Below, piece after piece: positions 63,101-64,000 of a DNA stretch of 64,000 nt. The stretch lies in contig NW_026262690.1 of assembly GCF_021869535.1 (NCBI RefSeq), forward strand, positions 14,409,001-14,473,000, read 5' to 3'. A model generated the notes under the pieces. The model worked only from the letters and a program-made list of their open reading frames with translations. It ran no database searches and had not been told where the DNA came from. Made by a program: the position numbers and the translations under genes. This DNA comes from Mytilus californianus (taxonomy: Eukaryota; Mollusca; Bivalvia; Mytilida; Mytilidae). Within the stretch, counting starts at the first letter, position 1. The number at the start of each line of letters is the position of its first letter.

Positions 63101-63265
63101 TTCAAAGGCACTGCAACAGGAACTATAAAGTACCTGATGAATATGTGGAAAATACTTTTCATTCCCGATGCAAATGATGATTCCATTTTATCTGTTAAGG
63201 TCAACAGTTTCTGTATCAGATGTGGTAACAACAAGCCACCAACATTCTCAAGAGTTGATCAATAA
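40329..63265 (+). CDS. Secreted serine beta-lactamase-like protein (class C/LACTB/gigasin-6-like), six coding exons
   Basis: A penicillin-binding/class C beta-lactamase fold protein. Animal relatives include LACTB and the oyster shell-matrix protein gigasin-6; substrate unknown. Coding exons: 40329-40436, 47087-47289, 48223-48387, 53954-54220, 56813-57066, 62700-63265. They total 1563 nt (520 aa) and all junctions keep frame. Residues 1-22 are a signal peptide (MAVRQLFLGQIFVSSLLLAF). Motifs are SLSK (Ser85-Lys88), LAHRMGVPDY, the YSN triad Tyr176-Asn178 in TSFLYSNMMYGF, and LLHGGSTFG (His339-Gly341, replacing KTG). All catalytic positions are present. The C-terminal ~150 residues form an extension typical of the animal members. 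The third exon's end founds a 59-bp array in the next intron. A TATA box precedes the start. Confidence 0.92.
40494..40535. repeat. Perfect 18-bp-arm hairpin in intron 1
   Basis: CTGGGACTATTATACTAT and its exact inverse are separated by 6 nt, starting 57 nt after the donor of exon 1. Confidence 0.85.
41906..42405 (+). repeat. Long inverted repeat, left arm
   Basis: About 500 bp matching 45237-45726 in inverse orientation with high identity. Shared blocks are AAACTACCCCGGC, AATGTCCGGTACGGTGACGG and GACCCGGTTTTG. Confidence 0.85.
42670..43135 (-). mobile_element. Penelope-like family B tail (-)
   Basis: AAGAAGATGTGGTATGATTG CCAATGAGACAAC through GGCTCCTGACTTGGGACAGG to the AAAAATCAGTTGAAAAACGC block. 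Followed at 43150 by a second short start. Confidence 0.7.
43275..43405 (+). mobile_element. Penelope-like family B tail fragment (+)
   Basis: GAAGGCCGTACTTTGACCTA to TGGCACTCATACCACATCTT CTTAT. Confidence 0.6.
43501..43661. mobile_element. Foldback MITE with 60-bp arms
   Basis: Arms 43501-43560 and 43602-43661 are inverse copies with about four mismatches, and the loop is 41 nt. Core AACATGGGTAGGCATTATAT. Could fold into a long RNA hairpin in the pre-mRNA. Confidence 0.85.
43745..44180 (-). mobile_element. Penelope-like family B tail (-), diverged
   Basis: AATGAGGCAGCTTTTTATCA GAGACCAAATGACG through CACCGTACGGCATCCAACAA and the GGTACTGGCACATACAGAAT block. Confidence 0.6.
44272..44485. mobile_element. 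MITE-like element with GTGGCGGATCCAG end
   Basis: Starts CAGTGGCGGATCCAGGGGGT and ends near GGCCTCGGTCCGCCCTTG, roughly inverted ends. Related to 10605-10800. Confidence 0.4.
45237..45726 (-). repeat. Long inverted repeat, right arm
   Basis: Inverse partner of 41906-42405. The ~2.8-kb interior holds Penelope tails and a hairpin but no recognised coding sequence. May be the terminal repeats of a large DNA element or two inverted insertions. Confidence 0.85.
45730..46720. other. Intronic stretch, no gene recognised
   Basis: AT-rich. Holds a TCTGGATCCGCCTGTG repeat terminus near 46240 and little else. Confidence 0.4.
46720..46960 (+). repeat. Probable dispersed mussel repeat
   Basis: Contains GCCACGAGTAACACGACAGG and CTTCCGGAACAACTGAGATA. 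I recall this as a frequent Mytilus repeat, but there is no second copy in the window to prove it. Confidence 0.3.
47087..47289 (+). CDS. Lactamase-like exon 2 (SxxK)
   Basis: Acceptor GACACAG (AG 47085-47086), donor AA|GTAAAT (47290), ends phase 2. Encodes IMNHCNQWIPGLTVSVVKDD to FQIGSLSKAFAATLLVKQLA with the nucleophile Ser85. Confidence 0.92.
47290..48222. other. Lactamase-like intron 2
   Basis: AT-rich intron. I see no repeat family or element in it. Confidence 0.6.
48223..48387 (+). CDS. Lactamase-like exon 3 (LAHRMG)
   Basis: Acceptor CTTCTTAAG (AG 48221-48222), donor GA|GTAAGT (48388). Encodes NYNLNTKVKDLMDSGF to DPSLTRKNLQ. It has no internal start codon early enough to show as a long frame. 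Read-through meets TAA straight away. Its last ~45 nt plus donor are the founder of the 59-bp array. Confidence 0.88.
48340..49515 (+). repeat. 59-bp array of exon-end plus splice-donor copies
   Basis: Twenty copies at an exact 59-bp period (one short near the end). Unit: TTTACGACTAGACCCATCAC, then TAACCAGAGAGAACTTGCAA GA, then GTAAGTACAAATACAGA. The first copy is the real 3' end of exon 3 with its donor at 48388. Most units keep GTAAGT; some carry GTTAGT, GTGAGT, GCAAGT or GAAAGT. A CAG precedes the exon-like part in each unit, but without a pyrimidine tract. Confidence 0.95.
49520..52400. repeat. Diverged large repeats with CCGGAAGT blocks
   Basis: Blocks at about 49525-49690 and 52190-52360 are clearly related (GTGACATGTTCT, CTCCCTTATTTC, TTTGATGCCAGTAGTAACTT). 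Partial copies lie near 50240-50460 and 52080-52160. No coding content. Confidence 0.6.
51095..51835. mobile_element. Foldback element with clustered GAAGTGCGATGG repeats
   Basis: Left cluster (51098-51232) carries (ACGCT)GAAGTGCGATG copies in + orientation. Right cluster (51715-51832) carries CCATCGCACTTCAGCG copies, the exact inverse. The outer ends CTCCGAGTGATGG / CCATCGCACCTCCGAGT are also similar. The interior is non-coding. Confidence 0.7.
53175..53810 (-). mobile_element. Penelope-like family A 3' tail (-)
   Basis: Nearly collinear with 24820-25440: TTGAGAATGGAAATGGGGAA TGTGTCAAAGAGACAACAAC at the 3' end, then CAGACTTCAATTAAACTG and TATGTCTTCATCATATGAAT. No RT part. Confidence 0.8.
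53954..54220 (+). CDS. Lactamase-like exon 4 (YxN)
   Basis: T-rich acceptor ending CAG (53951-53953), donor AG|GTAAGT (54221). Encodes DRFKHMNSVKSLGTSFLYSN onward to VPLAFSR, with the Tyr176-x-Asn178 motif. Confidence 0.92.
54450..55015 (+). mobile_element. Penelope-like family B 3' tail (+)
   Basis: Starts AAGGTCATGCGTTTCTCAGA and ends GGCAATCATACCACATCTCT. Uninterrupted across the position where 36066-36372 is inserted in the other copy. Confidence 0.75.
55016..56535. other. Lactamase-like intron 4, no gene recognised
   Basis: AT-rich with a poly-G run at 55603-55617. Open frames are short and without protein-like features. Confidence 0.45.
56541..56623. repeat. 29-bp-arm hairpin upstream of exon 5
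   Basis: TCAATCGGCAATCCTCGGCA continues to 56569. The arm 56595-56623 is its inverse with one mismatch; the loop is 25 nt. Ends 190 nt before exon 5. Confidence 0.85.
56813..57066 (+). CDS. Lactamase-like exon 5
   Basis: Acceptor TTTCTTTATAG (AG 56811-56812), donor AG|GTGAGT (57067), ends phase 1. Encodes EWGLWAGSGAIMSNAEDMTK, the family's (A)G-G-x-x-S-x-x-E/D-x-x-K/R-W region, to YGLGFKLGTYRG. Confidence 0.9.
57386..58563. mobile_element. Foldback element rich in TTGCCGCAA palindromes
   Basis: Both ends carry TATCCCTTA in inverse orientation. Inside each end is a cluster (57405-57605, 58230-58550) of short palindromic motifs such as TTGCCGCAAGCTTGCGGCAA (57528-57547), GCAAACTTGC and TTGCTGCAA. 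The ~600-bp centre is AT-rich and non-coding. All long open frames here, on both strands, come from the palindromes. Confidence 0.7.
58563..58685 (-). mobile_element. Penelope-like family B tail fragment (-)
   Basis: GAAGATGTGGTTTGATTGCA AATGAGACAAC to CACCGTACGGCCTTCAACAA TAAGC, directly abutting the foldback element. Confidence 0.65.
58690..60125. other. Intronic stretch without recognised feature
   Basis: Short open frames at 59198-59525 overlap in several frames and look random. No repeat family recognised. Confidence 0.4.
60128..60159. repeat. (GATAA)n microsatellite
   Basis: Six tandem GATAA units within lactamase-like intron 5. Confidence 0.85.
61115..62400 (-). mobile_element. Penelope-like family B copy (-) with RT C-terminal remnant
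   Basis: The 3' tail (61115-61830; AAGGAGATGGAGTATGATTG at its end) is directly continuous with degraded coding sequence at 61900-62400. That part includes the GCTCATTGAAATCTAAAACG / GGCATAGCGAACGAGTTGGG blocks shared with the remnant at 37440. This copy ties the dispersed tail to a Penelope RT body. Confidence 0.75.
62700..63265 (+). CDS. Lactamase-like exon 6 (HGG and C-terminal extension)
   Basis: Acceptor TTTTTAATTGCAG (AG 62698-62699). Starts GKNMLLHGGSTFGYRSFMTL and runs to TAA at 63263-63265. The earlier in-frame ATG at 62651 is intronic. Confidence 0.92.
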
Positions 63266-63815
63266 TTTCATAACGTATATTTGATAAAGTTTTCTTTTCT
63301 ATTTCTTTGCTGGCATAAATTAGTGTAAATATCTAAAGCTTCAGCTGCTTAAGGTCATACGATACAGTTTTGATCCCACGGTGATTTTTTACGAAAATTT
63401 GCATACAAGCTAACTTTCACCTTGTCAATTCAAATATGTAATAAAAAAACTAATCTTATTTGCTATACGAGTTCACGTGTAAATGCGTTGTGATCACTTC
63501 CGTTTATCACAAGCCTTTGACGTGTTAACTTGTAATTCTTATCAAACAATTTGTGAAAAATTCCCACCCGCATACCTCCCTTAATTTTATCTTTAGAAGT
63601 AGATATCATATGTATACTAGTATATGTTTATTAGTGGAGCAGATTTTTCTCCTCACCTTTGCTATTCTTTGTCATTTGTTCAATTGATATGATTTTAGTT
63701 GATGTAATTCCGTATTAATTATGTATTATAATTTCATATTAATTATGAACTTTTATGTCAAATCTTTTATTTGCAAAATGTATTTTTTGCATTTTATGAT
63801 TTTGAATAAATGACC
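63266..63815 (+). other. Lactamase-like 3' UTR with poly(A) signals
   Basis: AATAAA at 63440-63445 and at 63805-63810 are candidate polyadenylation signals, about 175 and 540 nt after the stop. No further gene to 64000. Confidence 0.5.
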
Positions 63816-64000
63816 TTTTTTCGTCAATTTAGTTTTTATATCATATAGCAAAACAAGCTCAGACTCTGGCCTGTGTATACATTAGTATGTTTATGGTATC
63901 TGTCTGTCTGTCTTAAATACTATCATGTGCTAATTTAAGAGATAACTGGGGTCCACATTTTAGGCATTTACTCAAATTTTCTGTTTCTTGGACTTTTCTA

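Overview
The window looks like animal genomic DNA, most likely from a bivalve mollusc and probably a mussel (Mytilus type). It is AT-rich, its genes are split by long GT-AG introns, and it is crowded with degraded Penelope-like retroelements and small dispersed repeats of a kind I associate with mussels. The species assignment is inference; gene structures were read by hand from splice signals, phase and protein motifs.

Three protein-coding genes can be assembled. (1) A + strand secreted/ER carboxylesterase occupies 95-8816 in two coding exons (580 aa; Ser-Glu-His triad; C-terminal HDEL). (2) A - strand monocarboxylate-transporter-like (SLC16/MFS) gene runs from 24036 down to 10982 in five coding exons (631 aa), all joined at phase 1. 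(3) A + strand secreted serine beta-lactamase-like gene (class C/LACTB/gigasin-6-like) runs 40329-63265 in six coding exons (520 aa) with SxxK, YxN and HGG motifs. Genes 1 and 2 converge; genes 2 and 3 diverge. Nothing links the three into one pathway.

The most striking observation concerns two tandem arrays. The 70-bp array at about 20390-23990 (about 50 copies) and the 59-bp array at about 48340-49515 (about 20 copies) are not anonymous minisatellites. Each unit is a copy of the 3' end of a real coding exon plus its 5' splice donor, and each array lies in the intron directly downstream of that exon. This happened independently in two unrelated genes, on opposite strands, with the same polarity relative to transcription. 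The transporter pre-mRNA would carry about 50 donor-like sites in one intron, and the lactamase-like pre-mRNA about 20.

Region by region: 1-8816 carboxylesterase, whose 7-kb intron holds a 29-bp array, a ~166-bp satellite, a hAT remnant, a 40-bp array and a copy of a ~1.2-kb dispersed element; 8817-10981 3' flanks; 10982-24058 transporter with further arrays and nested elements; 24060-40300 intergenic region dominated by Penelope-like remnants (two families, both orientations, nested), a tRNA-derived SINE, MITE-like elements and a 3.8-kb terminal-inverted-repeat candidate; 40329-63265 lactamase-like gene with introns holding a long inverted repeat, foldback elements, hairpins and more Penelope tails; 63266-64000 3' flank.
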